Source of the DNA: an uncultured Bacteroidota bacterium
GTDB taxonomy: Bacteria; Bacteroidota; Bacteroidia; Flavobacteriales; Flavobacteriaceae
Direction of reading: 5' to 3'
Length of the DNA: 64,000 nucleotides
NCBI GenBank assembly: GCA_902526165.1
Contig: CABZKA010000001.1
Location: 84,435-148,434, forward strand
This document shows, piece by piece, positions 1-7,555 of this stretch; the first letter of the stretch is position 1; each line of letters begins with the position of its first letter. Both the position numbers and the translations under genes were made by a program. Below the pieces are notes generated by a model that was given only the letters and a program-made list of their open reading frames with translations, did no database searches and was not told where the DNA came from.

Positions 1-425
1 AGCTCTGAACTGATTCTAGGGCCTTTCGTTGAAATTGGTTCTTTTATAATTTGAACTAGGAGTTTTTGATTTGAATTTATTACATCATCAATTTTTCCTT
101 GTTTTTCAATTTCTTTTTCAAACTTAAATTTTTCGAGAGAATAATTAGTGATTTTCCCATCACTAACTAAGTTCGCAAATTTAATAAGAGATTTTACTCT
201 TGGGCCTAAATCATGGTAGTGAAGAAAAGCATCTTTTTCATATCCTACATCAACAAAGGATGCATTCAAGCCTGAGATTGTTTTTTTTACTTTTGAAATA
301 AAAATATCACCAACCCCAAATTTGTTATTATCTTTTTCCCTGTGTAGCTCTATAAGTCTACCATCTTGTAAAAGAGCATAATCTACAGCTGAATTAATTG
401 ATCTTACAATTAATTCTTTATTCAC
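1..425 (-). CDS. rng: Ribonuclease G/E family protein (N-terminal part, runs off the window)
   Basis: This reading frame is absent from the ORF track because it starts with GTG at 425 and is cut by the left edge. About 141 residues are visible, beginning with a RNase G-type start (NKELIVRSINSAVDYALLQD) and continuing with the family segments KFGVGDIFISKV, FVDVGYEKDAFLHYHDLGP and VQIIKEPISTKGPR. These belong to the N-terminal S1-like RNA-binding part of the RNase E/G family, single-strand-specific endonucleases that process rRNA and mRNA. The catalytic domain lies outside the window. It follows HU and the small basic protein on the same strand, an order common in Bacteroidota. Confidence 0.93.
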   Translation of the reverse strand, partial: MNKELIVRSINSAVDYALLQDGRLIELHREKDNNKFGVGDIFISKVKKTISGLNASFVDVGYEKDAFLHYHDLGPRVKSLIKFANLVSDGKITNYSLEKFKFEKEIEKQGKIDDVINSNQKLLVQIIKEPISTKGPRISSE

Positions 426-503
426 AATTAATAATTTTAGTTAAACTTTTTTTATCGAGTTTAATTTATTTAAACTCTAAATTTCAATGATCGTACAGAC
501 CTA

Positions 504-593
504 TTACTTTTTCTTGTGTCTGTTGGCTCTACTCCTTTTTTTTCTTTTGTGGGTAGCAACCTTGTGTCTTTTTCTTTTTTTTCCGCTAGGCAT
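504..593 (-). CDS. 29-residue hyperbasic protein, conserved in Bacteroidota (possible ribosome-associated protein)
   Basis: Too short for the ORF track. The minus strand reads ATG at 593 to TAA at 504 and encodes MPSGKKRKRHKVATHKRKKR followed by SRANRHKKK. About two thirds of residues are Lys, Arg or His, with no acidic residue. Very similar mini-proteins (MPxGKKRKRHKxATHKRKKR pattern) are annotated between the HU and RNase G genes in many Bacteroidota. It lies 3 bases downstream of the HU stop codon and so is probably cotranscribed with it. The composition suggests RNA binding, perhaps a small ribosomal protein; that function is inference. Confidence 0.85.
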   Translation of the reverse strand: MPSGKKRKRHKVATHKRKKRSRANRHKKK

Positions 594-596
594 AAA

Positions 597-878
597 TTAG
601 TTGTTATTTTTTACGTCTTCCACAAAAATTTTAGCTGGTTTGAAAGACGGTATTGAATGAGCTGGTATTTTTATTGTGACATTTTTTGAAATATTTCTTC
701 CAGTTTTTTCAGCTCTTTTTTTCACTATAAAACTCCCGAAACCTCTTAAATAAACATTTTCACCTTCATTCAATGAGTTTTTAACTTCTTCCATAAAATC
801 CTCGACAGTTGCAAGCACCTCATTTTTTTCTAGTCCTAAATTTGATGCTATTTTAGCTACTAATTCTGCTTTCGTCAT
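597..878 (-). CDS. hup: HU-family DNA-binding protein
   Basis: A 93-residue protein of typical HU length. It contains the HU/IHF signature region GFGSFIVKKRAEKTGRN, the beta-arm region ending in IPAHSIPSFKPAK, and the usual N-terminal helices (MTKAELVAKIASNLGLEK). HU dimers bend and compact DNA and assist replication and repair. It is divergently oriented from mutY. A TATATTTG box sits about 32 bases upstream of the ATG. The hyperbasic mini-protein and RNase G genes follow on the same strand, forming a probable nucleoid/RNA-metabolism operon. Confidence 0.96.
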   Translation of the reverse strand: MTKAELVAKIASNLGLEKNEVLATVEDFMEEVKNSLNEGENVYLRGFGSFIVKKRAEKTGRNISKNVTIKIPAHSIPSFKPAKIFVEDVKNNN

Positions 879-909
879 ATTTCTTTAATTTTTTTAAATT
901 TTTGATTGC

Positions 910-917
910 CAAATATA
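910..917 (-). promoter_or_regulatory. Bacteroidota-type -7 promoter box for hup
   Basis: Read on the minus strand this is TATATTTG, an exact match to the Bacteroidota -7 consensus TAnnTTTG. It lies 31 bases before the HU start, leaving a leader of roughly 27 nt. I do not see a clear -33 TTG at the usual distance, so the call rests on the -7 box and its position. Confidence 0.55.
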
Positions 918-956
918 TAAATTTATATTCTCTTATAATTCTTTAAGATATATTTT

Positions 957-2006
957 TTGATACAAACATTACCCGATATTGATCTTTCAAAAAAGTTGAT
1001 GAAATGGTATTCGACCAATAAAAGAGATCTTCCCTGGAGAAAAATAAAAGATCCATACTCTGTCTGGGTCTCTGAAATTATCCTTCAACAAACAAGAATA
1101 GAAACAGGAATTAGATATTATTTAAACTTTATTAAAAAATATCCTAATGTCAAAGTTTTAGCACGATCCAGTAAACAACAACTTTTAAAAACATGGGAGG
1201 GTTTAGGTTATTACTCAAGAGTACTCAACATGCATAAAGCTGCAAATCAAGTTTTATTGATTCATGAGGGTGTTTTTCCTAAAGATTACTTTTCACTAAT
1301 CGATTTACCAGGTATTGGTGACTATACGGCCTCTGCAATAAGTTCAATTTGTAATAATGAGAAACAAGGGGTTGTAGATGGAAATGTTTTACGATTTGTT
1401 TCAAGATTATTAAAAATTGATGACTCAATTGATTCTTTAACAACGAAAAAACAAATCAAAAAATATATTACTGAAAAGATGTCTTCATCAAACCCAGGTG
1501 ATTTTAATGAGGCGATAATGGATTTTGGTTCTACCGTGTGTAAACCCAAAAATTTTTATTGTAATAGTTGTATTTTCGCCTTAGACTGTCAAGCAAACTT
1601 ATCAGATTTAGTAAAAAATTATCCAGTAAAATCAAAAAAAAATAAAGTTGTAAAAAAAGAAATGAGTTATGTTATAATACTATCTCAAAATCAAAAAATT
1701 TTTTTAAAAAAAAGATCAGACAAGGGAATTTGGAAAAATTTATTTGAGTTTTTTTTGATAGAAAGCAATAATAAACCATTAACAAATGAGTTGATCATAG
1801 AAAATTTATCTAAAAAATTCACACTAAAGTCTAACAAAATCAAATTCATAAAATCTGTCAAACACAAGTTGTCGCACATTGAACTTAAGATTAACTTTTA
1901 TTTAATAAAAGTTAAAAATCCAAAATCCAAAATGTATGATTTAAGTAGTTTAGGAAGAATACCTTTTCCAAGACCTTTAAAAGTCATTTTAGATGATATA
2001 CTCTAA
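957..2006 (+). CDS. mutY: A/G-specific adenine glycosylase MutY
   Basis: A 349-residue base-excision-repair glycosylase that removes adenine mispaired with 8-oxoguanine. Visible landmarks are the N-terminal KRDLPWR, the helix-hairpin-helix LPGIGDYTASAI, the catalytic-Asp region VVDGNVLRF, and the four-cysteine 4Fe-4S cluster CKPKNFYCNSCIFALDC (C-X6-C-X2-C-X5-C). Residues from about 225 onward form the NUDIX-like C-terminal domain that reads 8-oxoguanine. The start is TTG; the first in-frame ATG (residue 15) would remove conserved N-terminal sequence. The gene is divergent from hup and upstream of ssb-gldD, a typical Flavobacteriia order. Confidence 0.96.
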   Translation: MIQTLPDIDLSKKLMKWYSTNKRDLPWRKIKDPYSVWVSEIILQQTRIETGIRYYLNFIKKYPNVKVLARSSKQQLLKTWEGLGYYSRVLNMHKAANQVLLIHEGVFPKDYFSLIDLPGIGDYTASAISSICNNEKQGVVDGNVLRFVSRLLKIDDSIDSLTTKKQIKKYITEKMSSSNPGDFNEAIMDFGSTVCKPKNFYCNSCIFALDCQANLSDLVKNYPVKSKKNKVVKKEMSYVIILSQNQKIFLKKRSDKGIWKNLFEFFLIESNNKPLTNELIIENLSKKFTLKSNKIKFIKSVKHKLSHIELKINFYLIKVKNPKSKMYDLSSLGRIPFPRPLKVILDDIL

Positions 2007-2017
2007 TGATGTTTTAT

Positions 2018-2025
2018 TATATTTG
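2018..2025 (+). promoter_or_regulatory. -7 promoter box for ssb
   Basis: TATATTTG matches TAnnTTTG exactly and lies in the 23-base gap between mutY and ssb, only 4 bases before the ssb ATG. If transcription starts where expected for this box, the ssb mRNA would be leaderless or nearly so. No clear -33 TTG is visible. Confidence 0.55.
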
Positions 2026-2029
2026 AGAG

Positions 2030-2467
2030 ATGAGTGGATCTCTAAATAAAGTAATGTTAATTGGAAACCTGGGTGATGATGTTAAAATGGTAAATTTTGA
2101 TGACGGAGGTTGTTTGGGAAGATTTCCAATTGCAACAAACGAAAGTTATAATAATAAACAAACAGGGGAAAAAGTCGTAAACACCGAATGGCACAATGTA
2201 GTTGTCAAAAATAAAGCTGCAGAAATCTGTGCAAAATATTTAAAGAAAGGTGATAAGGTTTATGTTGAAGGTAAATTAAAAACAAGAAAATGGAAGGGAG
2301 ATGATGGTATCCAAAGGTATTCAACTGAAGTTCACGTTTCTGAGTTCAACTTTTTATCTAATAAAAACGATATGTCAGGTTCAGTCGTTAATGAATCGAC
2401 AACTACTCCTTTACCCTCTCAACAATCAACGGGTTCAGCTGAAAATTCAGATGATCTACCTTTCTAA
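2030..2467 (+). CDS. ssb: Single-stranded DNA-binding protein
   Basis: A 145-residue SSB. The OB fold is recognisable from SLNKVMLIGNLGDDVKM, TEWHNVVVKNKAAEICAKYL and KGDKVYVEGKLKTRKW. A Ser/Thr/Gln-rich linker follows, and the acidic tip ENSDDLPF is the standard docking peptide for replication and repair proteins. It binds ssDNA during replication, recombination and repair. It sits between mutY and gldD, as in many Flavobacteriia. A second protein with the same DDLPF tail (DUF3127) is encoded at 13351. Confidence 0.97.
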   Translation: MSGSLNKVMLIGNLGDDVKMVNFDDGGCLGRFPIATNESYNNKQTGEKVVNTEWHNVVVKNKAAEICAKYLKKGDKVYVEGKLKTRKWKGDDGIQRYSTEVHVSEFNFLSNKNDMSGSVVNESTTTPLPSQQSTGSAENSDDLPF

Positions 2468-2512
2468 AATCGATTTATAAATTTTGAATTTATTAGTTAA
2501 CCGGTGAGTTAA

Positions 2513-3061
2513 ATGAGAATTTTTTGTGTAATATTTTTTTTTGTTTTAGTTGCTTGTGATTCGGATCAGCTAGTCAGGCAAAATGCATTTTTTGCACCAG
2601 AATTTAAAAATTCAAACTATAATTTATTTGAATCACCTTGCTGTTTCACTTTTTCAAAAAATAATATTGCAAAAATTGAAACAGTTGATGATTGTAATTT
2701 TAATATTATTTACAATGACTTTAAAGCTGAAATTTTTCTCACTACAATTAATTTGAATAATAACTTTGGAGAAGTAAATAAAATATTTGAAGAAAAAATA
2801 TTTGAGAACTCCTCAAATGCAATAGAAATCAAAGTAAGTGAATATGTAGATAGTAAAGTTTCAGTTTATTCCAGAATGTTTAAATATGTTGGTAATGCTC
2901 CCAGCAATGTTCAGTTTTATTTGACAGACTCTGTCTCAAATTTTCTGGCAGGAAGTTTGTTTTTCAAAACTGAACCTAAATATGATTCTTTGCTTCCTTA
3001 CATAAATTATATTAATGTTGATTTAAAGAAACTCATTGAGAGTTTTGAATGGAATAAATGA
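2513..3061 (+). CDS. gldD: Gliding motility lipoprotein GldD
   Basis: A 182-residue lipoprotein with a signal peptide ending in the lipobox LVAC. The mature part matches the GldD pattern: FESPCCFTF, AEIFLTTINL, a Tyr/Phe-rich VYSRMFKYVGNAPSNVQFYLTDS, and the closing SLLPYINYINVDLKKLIESFEW. GldD is one of the core Gld lipoproteins required for gliding and type IX secretion in Flavobacterium; its exact biochemical role is unresolved. It is probably transcribed with ssb. The stop overlaps the next start by 4 bases. The main secretion genes (gldKLMN) lie 39 kb away in this window. Confidence 0.93.
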   Translation: MRIFCVIFFFVLVACDSDQLVRQNAFFAPEFKNSNYNLFESPCCFTFSKNNIAKIETVDDCNFNIIYNDFKAEIFLTTINLNNNFGEVNKIFEEKIFENSSNAIEIKVSEYVDSKVSVYSRMFKYVGNAPSNVQFYLTDSVSNFLAGSLFFKTEPKYDSLLPYINYINVDLKKLIESFEWNK

Positions 3062-3936
3062 CCAATTATAATAAAAAGTGGATTCTTTTATTGATTTTGT
3101 CCGTAATATGGGGAAGCTCGTTCATATTGATAAAAAAAAGTTTAGTTGGTTTAACACCACTTCAAGTTGGAAGCTTGAGAATTATCTTTACAGCGATTGT
3201 AATATCTATCTATTCATATTCCTCACTTAAAGAAATACCAAAAAAAAGCTGGAAGTGGATTGTTTTGACTGCTTATGTAGGTACATTTTTCCCTGTTTAC
3301 TTGGTGAGTTTTGGACAGACCGAAATTGAAAGTGGCTTAGCATCAATCATTACAACTTTGACACCAATAAATACCTTAATAATTGGAATTATTTTTTTCA
3401 GCCTAACTTTTACAATGAAGCAGGTAGTAGGTTTGGTTGTTGCTTTTTTTGGTGGGATCCTTCTACTATATAACGGTGGGGTATCGCCTGATTATAATAT
3501 TTACTTTTCAATTTTTATTTTTTTTACAACAGTTGGTTATGGAGCATCTGTCAATTTAATAAAAACTTACTTAACACAAATTCCACCATCAGCCGTTACA
3601 GCTGGGATTTTTCTTTCAATATTGCCGCCTGCTGTTTTTACTTTATTTTACTCTGATTTTTTTGCTTTAAGTTTTAGTCAAAGCACTATATATGAATCGC
3701 TAATTTTTGTTTTTCTACTAGCATTGTTTAGTAGTGCGATAGCTCAAACACTTTTCAACAAGTTTGTTAAGTTAGCTTCTCCCTTGTTCGCTTCAGCAGT
3801 TACATACTTGATGCCAATAGTGGCAATTTTTTGGGGGGTGATTGATGGGGAGGTTTTAACACTAAAACAGTATGTTGCAACTATAATTATTCTTTCTGGT
3901 GTGTATCTTGTGAATAATAAAGCAAAGACTAATTAA
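3058..3936 (+). CDS. EamA/DMT-superfamily transporter
   Basis: A 292-residue inner-membrane protein with about ten hydrophobic segments arranged as two EamA repeats. It starts with the usual IWGSSFILIKKSL motif, and the second repeat includes SPLFASAVTYLMPIVAIFWG. Family members export metabolites or drugs; the substrate cannot be read from sequence. The ATG overlaps the gldD stop by 4 bases, so it is probably cotranscribed. Its 3' end overlaps the convergent LolA-like gene by 8 bases. Confidence 0.9.
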   Translation: MTNYNKKWILLLILSVIWGSSFILIKKSLVGLTPLQVGSLRIIFTAIVISIYSYSSLKEIPKKSWKWIVLTAYVGTFFPVYLVSFGQTEIESGLASIITTLTPINTLIIGIIFFSLTFTMKQVVGLVVAFFGGILLLYNGGVSPDYNIYFSIFIFFTTVGYGASVNLIKTYLTQIPPSAVTAGIFLSILPPAVFTLFYSDFFALSFSQSTIYESLIFVFLLALFSSAIAQTLFNKFVKLASPLFASAVTYLMPIVAIFWGVIDGEVLTLKQYVATIIILSGVYLVNNKAKTN

Positions 3937-4615
3937 AATCATTTTCATCAAAGACTTCATTGAATTTAATTTCATCAAATTCAATTGTAATGGTTTGCAT
4001 ACCATTAATAATCTCCGTTTTGAAAGGATATAAAATTCCATCTACATCTTTATAATCTGAAAATTTTCTGGTAGTTGTTATTGAGTTACCCTCTACTTCC
4101 ATAGTTTCTTCACTCCTATCCAGAAGCCCTGTATTTACATCATAATACTTAAGTGTTTTATCATCAATTCTAACTTTGATTAATTCACTACCTCCAATGG
4201 TGATATATCCATCAATTTTCAGAACAGTTGAATCATAGTATAATTCTTCGAAAATCCCTTTTTTTGATTTTGAACTATTTATCTGATCTTCGCTAAATGG
4301 AACATTTTGACCCATTTGCTCCATATATCCATTATTACCATTAAATTTTTGTTTCATTATAGTTCCAATCTCAGGGGCACTCATTTCAAGTGAGGTTAAA
4401 TTAGGATTTTGTTGTTTAATAACTACAGATGGTTTGAATGGTGCCTGTGGAATTTCAAAATTTCCTGACATTTTGATTGATTCGACTGATTCTAATTTAT
4501 CCTTTCCTCCAATTGCCTCAATATATTGAGAAATAACTTCTTTAGGCGAAATACCGTCTTGGCTGTATGAATTGATAAATAATAGAAATGCAAAAAGTGA
4601 TAATATATTTTTCAT
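3929..4615 (-). CDS. LolA-like periplasmic/outer-membrane protein with signal peptide
   Basis: A 228-residue secreted protein. Residues 1-18 form a signal peptide ending FINSYSQ. The mature part begins DGISPKEVISQYIEAIGGKDKLES, the standard opening of Bacteroidota proteins annotated as outer-membrane lipoprotein-sorting-like (LolA/LolB-type half-barrel). It continues with alternating beta-strand segments. There is no lipobox. Family members bind lipids or lipoproteins, but many Flavobacteriia have several paralogues of unknown role. It stands alone, convergent with the DMT transporter and divergent from rplU. Confidence 0.75.
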   Translation of the reverse strand: MKNILSLFAFLLFINSYSQDGISPKEVISQYIEAIGGKDKLESVESIKMSGNFEIPQAPFKPSVVIKQQNPNLTSLEMSAPEIGTIMKQKFNGNNGYMEQMGQNVPFSEDQINSSKSKKGIFEELYYDSTVLKIDGYITIGGSELIKVRIDDKTLKYYDVNTGLLDRSEETMEVEGNSITTTRKFSDYKDVDGILYPFKTEIINGMQTITIEFDEIKFNEVFDENDFN

Positions 4616-4673
4616 ATGAGCAATTTAACCAATTTTTAGCGCAAAAGTTGTCTCTTCAAATATTAAATGTTTT

Positions 4674-4705
4674 TTGTTCAATTTATTGAGATTTAATTAT
4701 ATTTG
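4674..4705 (+). promoter_or_regulatory. Promoter of rplU-rpmA
   Basis: A TTG (4674-4676) and TATATTTG (4698-4705) are separated by 21 bases, fitting the Bacteroidota housekeeping pattern. The -7 box overlaps the TTG at 4703 that the ORF track uses as the rplU start, which argues that translation really begins at the ATG at 4718. Confidence 0.65.
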
Positions 4706-4717
4706 CCCCGCTACAAT

Positions 4718-5101
4718 ATGAATGCGATAGTTGAAATTTCTGGTAAACAGTACAATGTTGGAAAAAATACCAAGCTTTTTGTTGATAAATTACAAGAAAA
4801 AGAAGGTTCCAAAATTACATTTGAAAATGTGTTGATGGTTGACAATGGATCAAACACTAAAATTGGTAATCCTGTTGTTGCTGGTGCATCTGTCGAAGCA
4901 AAAATTGTTAAGCATTTTAAAGATAAAAAAGTTATCGTTTTCAAGAAGAAAAGAAGAAAAGGATATAAAGTCAAAAATGGCCACAGGCAACAGATGACTG
5001 AGATTATCATTGAAAAGGTTAACGAAAAATCTGCTTCTAAGCCTAAAGTACCGACCAAGTCAAATGAAGTAAAACCAAAGACTAAGGCAAAAAAACAATA
5101 A
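4718..5101 (+). CDS. rplU: 50S ribosomal protein bL21
   Basis: The corrected start is ATG 4718 (MNAIVEISGKQYNVGKN), which matches the conserved L21 N-terminus; the ORF-track start (TTG 4703) lies inside the promoter. The protein is 127 residues and contains the L21 signature region FKKKRRKGYKVKNGHRQQMTEI. It carries a Lys/Pro-rich tail of about 25 residues (SKPKVPTKSNEVKPKTKAKK) beyond the usual length of about 103. bL21 binds 23S rRNA in the large subunit. It is cotranscribed with rpmA, 23 bases downstream. Confidence 0.97.
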   Translation: MNAIVEISGKQYNVGKNTKLFVDKLQEKEGSKITFENVLMVDNGSNTKIGNPVVAGASVEAKIVKHFKDKKVIVFKKKRRKGYKVKNGHRQQMTEIIIEKVNEKSASKPKVPTKSNEVKPKTKAKKQ

Positions 5102-5124
5102 GTAAAACAAAAAAATAATTTAAA

Positions 5125-5385
5125 ATGGCTCATAAAAAAGGTGTTGGTAGTTCCAAAAACGGTAGAGAATCAGAATCCAAACGACTTGGTGTTAAAATTT
5201 TCGGTGGTCAGATGGCACATGCAGGCAATATTTTGGTAAGACAAAGAGGAACAAAACACAAAGCAGGAGAAAACGTTTACTTAGGTAAAGACCATACACT
5301 TCATGCAAAGATTGATGGAGTTGTAAAATTTACAAAGAAAAAAGACAATAAGTCTTTTGTTTCAGTTCTTCCAATAGAAAAATAA
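5125..5385 (+). CDS. rpmA: 50S ribosomal protein bL27
   Basis: An 86-residue protein with the canonical N-terminus [20 protein letters not shown] and the core [22 protein letters not shown]. There is no cleavable N-terminal extension of the Firmicutes type. bL27 reaches toward the peptidyl-transferase centre. It is the second gene of the rplU-rpmA operon. Confidence 0.98.
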   Translation: MAHKKGVGSSKNGRESESKRLGVKIFGGQMAHAGNILVRQRGTKHKAGENVYLGKDHTLHAKIDGVVKFTKKKDNKSFVSVLPIEK

Positions 5386-5412
5386 ATCTCATTTATTTAT
5401 ATTTAAGCCTCT

Positions 5413-6015
5413 ATGGCTTTAATTGATCATACCCATTTTTTAAATCGATTTGAATTATTGATTTGGAAAATCAAAAATCCAGAAAAATTGGAGATTAATA
5501 ACATTGCAAATAGTATTGCAAAAAAAATAGATTCAACCAAATCAATATTAAAGAAAAATCAAATTATAGCGGTGCATCAAATTTTAAAATTCAAAGGCTT
5601 TTGTTCTGATGATCTTATTTATAACAAAGATGGAGCACCCTTCCTAAAAAATGGTTTAAAGATTTCAATTAGTCACTCAGGGTTGTTTGTAGCAGTTTGT
5701 TTATCAAAAGAAAAAATGGGTATTGATTTGCAAACTGTAAATGAAAAAATTTTAAAAGTGGTTAATAAATTTACTAACCAAATTGAAAAAAAATTAATGG
5801 ATGAAAATAATTTAGAAAAATTAACTCAGCTTTGGACAATAAAAGAAGCTGCATACAAATATTTTTCTATTGGTAAGTTGAGTTTTAAATCTGATATTTT
5901 AGTTAGTGAACTGGGGGATGAATCCCAATTAAAAATCAATGTTTCTGATCAAGTTTTGAATTTAAAATCCAAAAGCAAAATTACATCAAATTATATTTGT
6001 AGCATAGTATATTAA
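5413..6015 (+). CDS. 4'-phosphopantetheinyl transferase superfamily protein
   Basis: A 200-residue protein with the superfamily signatures: ISISHSG, then MGIDLQ (about residue 102) and WTIKEAAYK (about residue 139), which carry the Mg-binding Asp and Glu and the catalytic-region Lys. Such enzymes transfer phosphopantetheine from CoA to acyl- or peptidyl-carrier proteins. The length fits the Sfp-like group better than the roughly 120-residue AcpS. It begins 27 bases after rpmA; its stop shares one base with the pnuC start, suggesting cotranscription with the downstream uptake genes. The carrier partner is not in the window. Confidence 0.88.
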   Translation: MALIDHTHFLNRFELLIWKIKNPEKLEINNIANSIAKKIDSTKSILKKNQIIAVHQILKFKGFCSDDLIYNKDGAPFLKNGLKISISHSGLFVAVCLSKEKMGIDLQTVNEKILKVVNKFTNQIEKKLMDENNLEKLTQLWTIKEAAYKYFSIGKLSFKSDILVSELGDESQLKINVSDQVLNLKSKSKITSNYICSIVY

Positions 6016-6647
6016 TGAGTGAGTTAATAAATCAAATTTTTGAGCAGTACAGTCAATATTCAAACATTGACATCAGCTTAGAACTTATTGCTGTTTTTTT
6101 TGGATTACTTTCGGTTTGGTTTTCAAAAAATAATAATGTCTTAGTATATCCCACCGGGATCATTAATACCTCAATTTTCGTTTATTTACTTGTGAAATGG
6201 GAACTGTTGGGAGATATGATAATAAATGTTTATTATTTTTTGATGAGTATTTATGGTTGGTATTATTGGACTAGAAAATCCAATAATATAGGATATACTC
6301 CAATCACAAGAATGCATTCAACTGATATTAAGATAATTTTGATCATTATTATTACGTCAGTTCTTTTCGTATCCTATTTGTATTCCTTTTTTGAAAAGTG
6401 GAGTGGTTTTGTTTCATATGTGGACATCATAACAACAGCAATTTTTTTTGCAGGTATGTGGTTGATGGCTCGTAGAAAAATTGAAAGCTGGTTTTTTTGG
6501 ATATTGGGTGATATAATTTCAGTTCCTCTCTATTTCGTTAAGGGCTTGGCATTCTCTAGTTTTCAATATCTTATCTTTACATTTATTGCAATTGCTGGTT
6601 ATTATAAATGGAAAAGTATTTACAACAACAAAAAACAGATCTCATAA
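6015..6647 (+). CDS. pnuC: PnuC-family vitamin transporter (nicotinamide riboside, or thiamine as PnuT)
   Basis: A 210-residue inner-membrane protein with about seven helices and the PnuC-family core YPTGIINTSIFVYLLVKWEL, followed by NVYYFLMSIYGWYYW. PnuC proteins are facilitated-diffusion carriers whose substrate is trapped by cytoplasmic phosphorylation. The next gene, overlapping by 40 bases, is a NadR-type kinase, which fits that scheme. In Bacteroidota some PnuC homologues (PnuT) carry thiamine and sit with TPP riboswitches and TonB receptors; a TPP-riboswitch receptor lies 3.2 kb downstream. The substrate is therefore open between nicotinamide riboside and thiamine. Confidence 0.9.
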   Translation: MSELINQIFEQYSQYSNIDISLELIAVFFGLLSVWFSKNNNVLVYPTGIINTSIFVYLLVKWELLGDMIINVYYFLMSIYGWYYWTRKSNNIGYTPITRMHSTDIKIILIIIITSVLFVSYLYSFFEKWSGFVSYVDIITTAIFFAGMWLMARRKIESWFFWILGDIISVPLYFVKGLAFSSFQYLIFTFIAIAGYYKWKSIYNNKKQIS

Positions 6648-7171
6648 AGGTTGTCCTATTTGGGCCAGAATCTACTGGAAAAACAAGTTTAGCTATTGAG
6701 CTTGCTAAACACTTTAAAACCGTTTATGTAAAGGAATTTGCAAGAGAATTCCTGCAAAATAAATTGGCCAAACAAAACAAGATATGTGAGGTTCACGATC
6801 TTATTCCAATTGCGATTGGTCAAATGAAGTCGGAAAATGAATTAACAAAAAAAGCAAATGATGTACTTTTTTGTGATACAGATCTTCTAACGACTGCAAC
6901 CTATTCAAGATTATACTTTGATAATTTTTGTGATCCAATAATTGATAAATACTCAAAAAAAAATAAATATGATTTGTATTTATTACTAGATGTAGATGTT
7001 CCTTGGGTTCACGATGATTTGAGAGATCGACCCAATGACAGAAAGTTATTTTTTGAAAATTTTAAACAAGCATTGATCAAATATCACAAACCATTTAAAT
7101 TAATTTCAGGCAATTATGGGCAAAGATTGAAAAAATCTATTAATTTTGTCAAAGAAATTATAGTCAAATAA
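6608..7171 (+). CDS. NadR-type P-loop kinase (nicotinamide riboside kinase-like)
   Basis: A 187-residue ATPase with a Walker A motif GPESTGKTSL (about residues 18-27), the downstream KEFAREFL segment and FCDTDLLTTATYS, all characteristic of the kinase domain of NadR. The NadR nucleotidyl-transferase and helix-turn-helix domains are absent, so this is a stand-alone kinase. It would trap the vitamin imported by PnuC as a phosphate ester. It overlaps pnuC by 40 bases, indicating tight coupling. The substrate follows from PnuC specificity: nicotinamide riboside by family name, thiamine possible by context. Confidence 0.87.
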   Translation: MEKYLQQQKTDLIKVVLFGPESTGKTSLAIELAKHFKTVYVKEFAREFLQNKLAKQNKICEVHDLIPIAIGQMKSENELTKKANDVLFCDTDLLTTATYSRLYFDNFCDPIIDKYSKKNKYDLYLLLDVDVPWVHDDLRDRPNDRKLFFENFKQALIKYHKPFKLISGNYGQRLKKSINFVKEIIVK

Positions 7172-7173
7172 AT

Positions 7174-7518
7174 TTGAAAAAAAGTTTAGTTTCCCTTTTC
7201 ACAATTTTGTTGTTTCTCCCCCAAATTTTGCAGTTTGGCCACATTTTTTTACATGATCATGATCATCATCACGATCATCGTCATGATCATCATCATGAAA
7301 TACACCTTTCAAGCTCTGATCAAACACTACAGTCACATTTTATCATTTGCTCCATTTGCTTGATTTATATCTTCACATCTGATTTGGATTACTATCCAAT
7401 AATATTTCTCGGTTTTACTATAATTATGTTGACTTATGGATTGATTTTTTCAAAATCACTCTTTAAACAAATTGATATAACCAATAATAACTCAAGAGCA
7501 CCACCCATTAAGTTGTAA
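7174..7518 (+). CDS. Small histidine-rich membrane protein upstream of a zinc-type TonB receptor
   Basis: A 114-residue protein starting with TTG two bases after the kinase stop. An N-terminal hydrophobic segment is followed by the metal-chelating cluster HDHDHHHDHRHDHHHEIH (about residues 32-49), then a Cys pair (CSIC) and two probable membrane helices. I do not recognise a named family. The cluster, and the adjacent receptor with its own His/Asp tracts, suggest a role in zinc or another divalent metal in the periplasm. It is probably in one operon with pnuC, the kinase and the receptor. Confidence 0.72.
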   Translation: MKKSLVSLFTILLFLPQILQFGHIFLHDHDHHHDHRHDHHHEIHLSSSDQTLQSHFIICSICLIYIFTSDLDYYPIIFLGFTIIMLTYGLIFSKSLFKQIDITNNNSRAPPIKL

Positions 7519-7555
7519 AAACACTTATAATCAAATTAAATTAAACAATATAAAT

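Noticed and set aside
4703-4717. TTG 4703 as the rplU start
   Set aside because: It lies within the promoter box and extends the protein beyond the conserved L21 N-terminus.
4711-5133. 140-residue minus-strand ORF opposite rplU
   Set aside because: It is a complete shadow of rplU, whose identity is certain; the hydrophobic translation comes from the Lys-rich coding strand.
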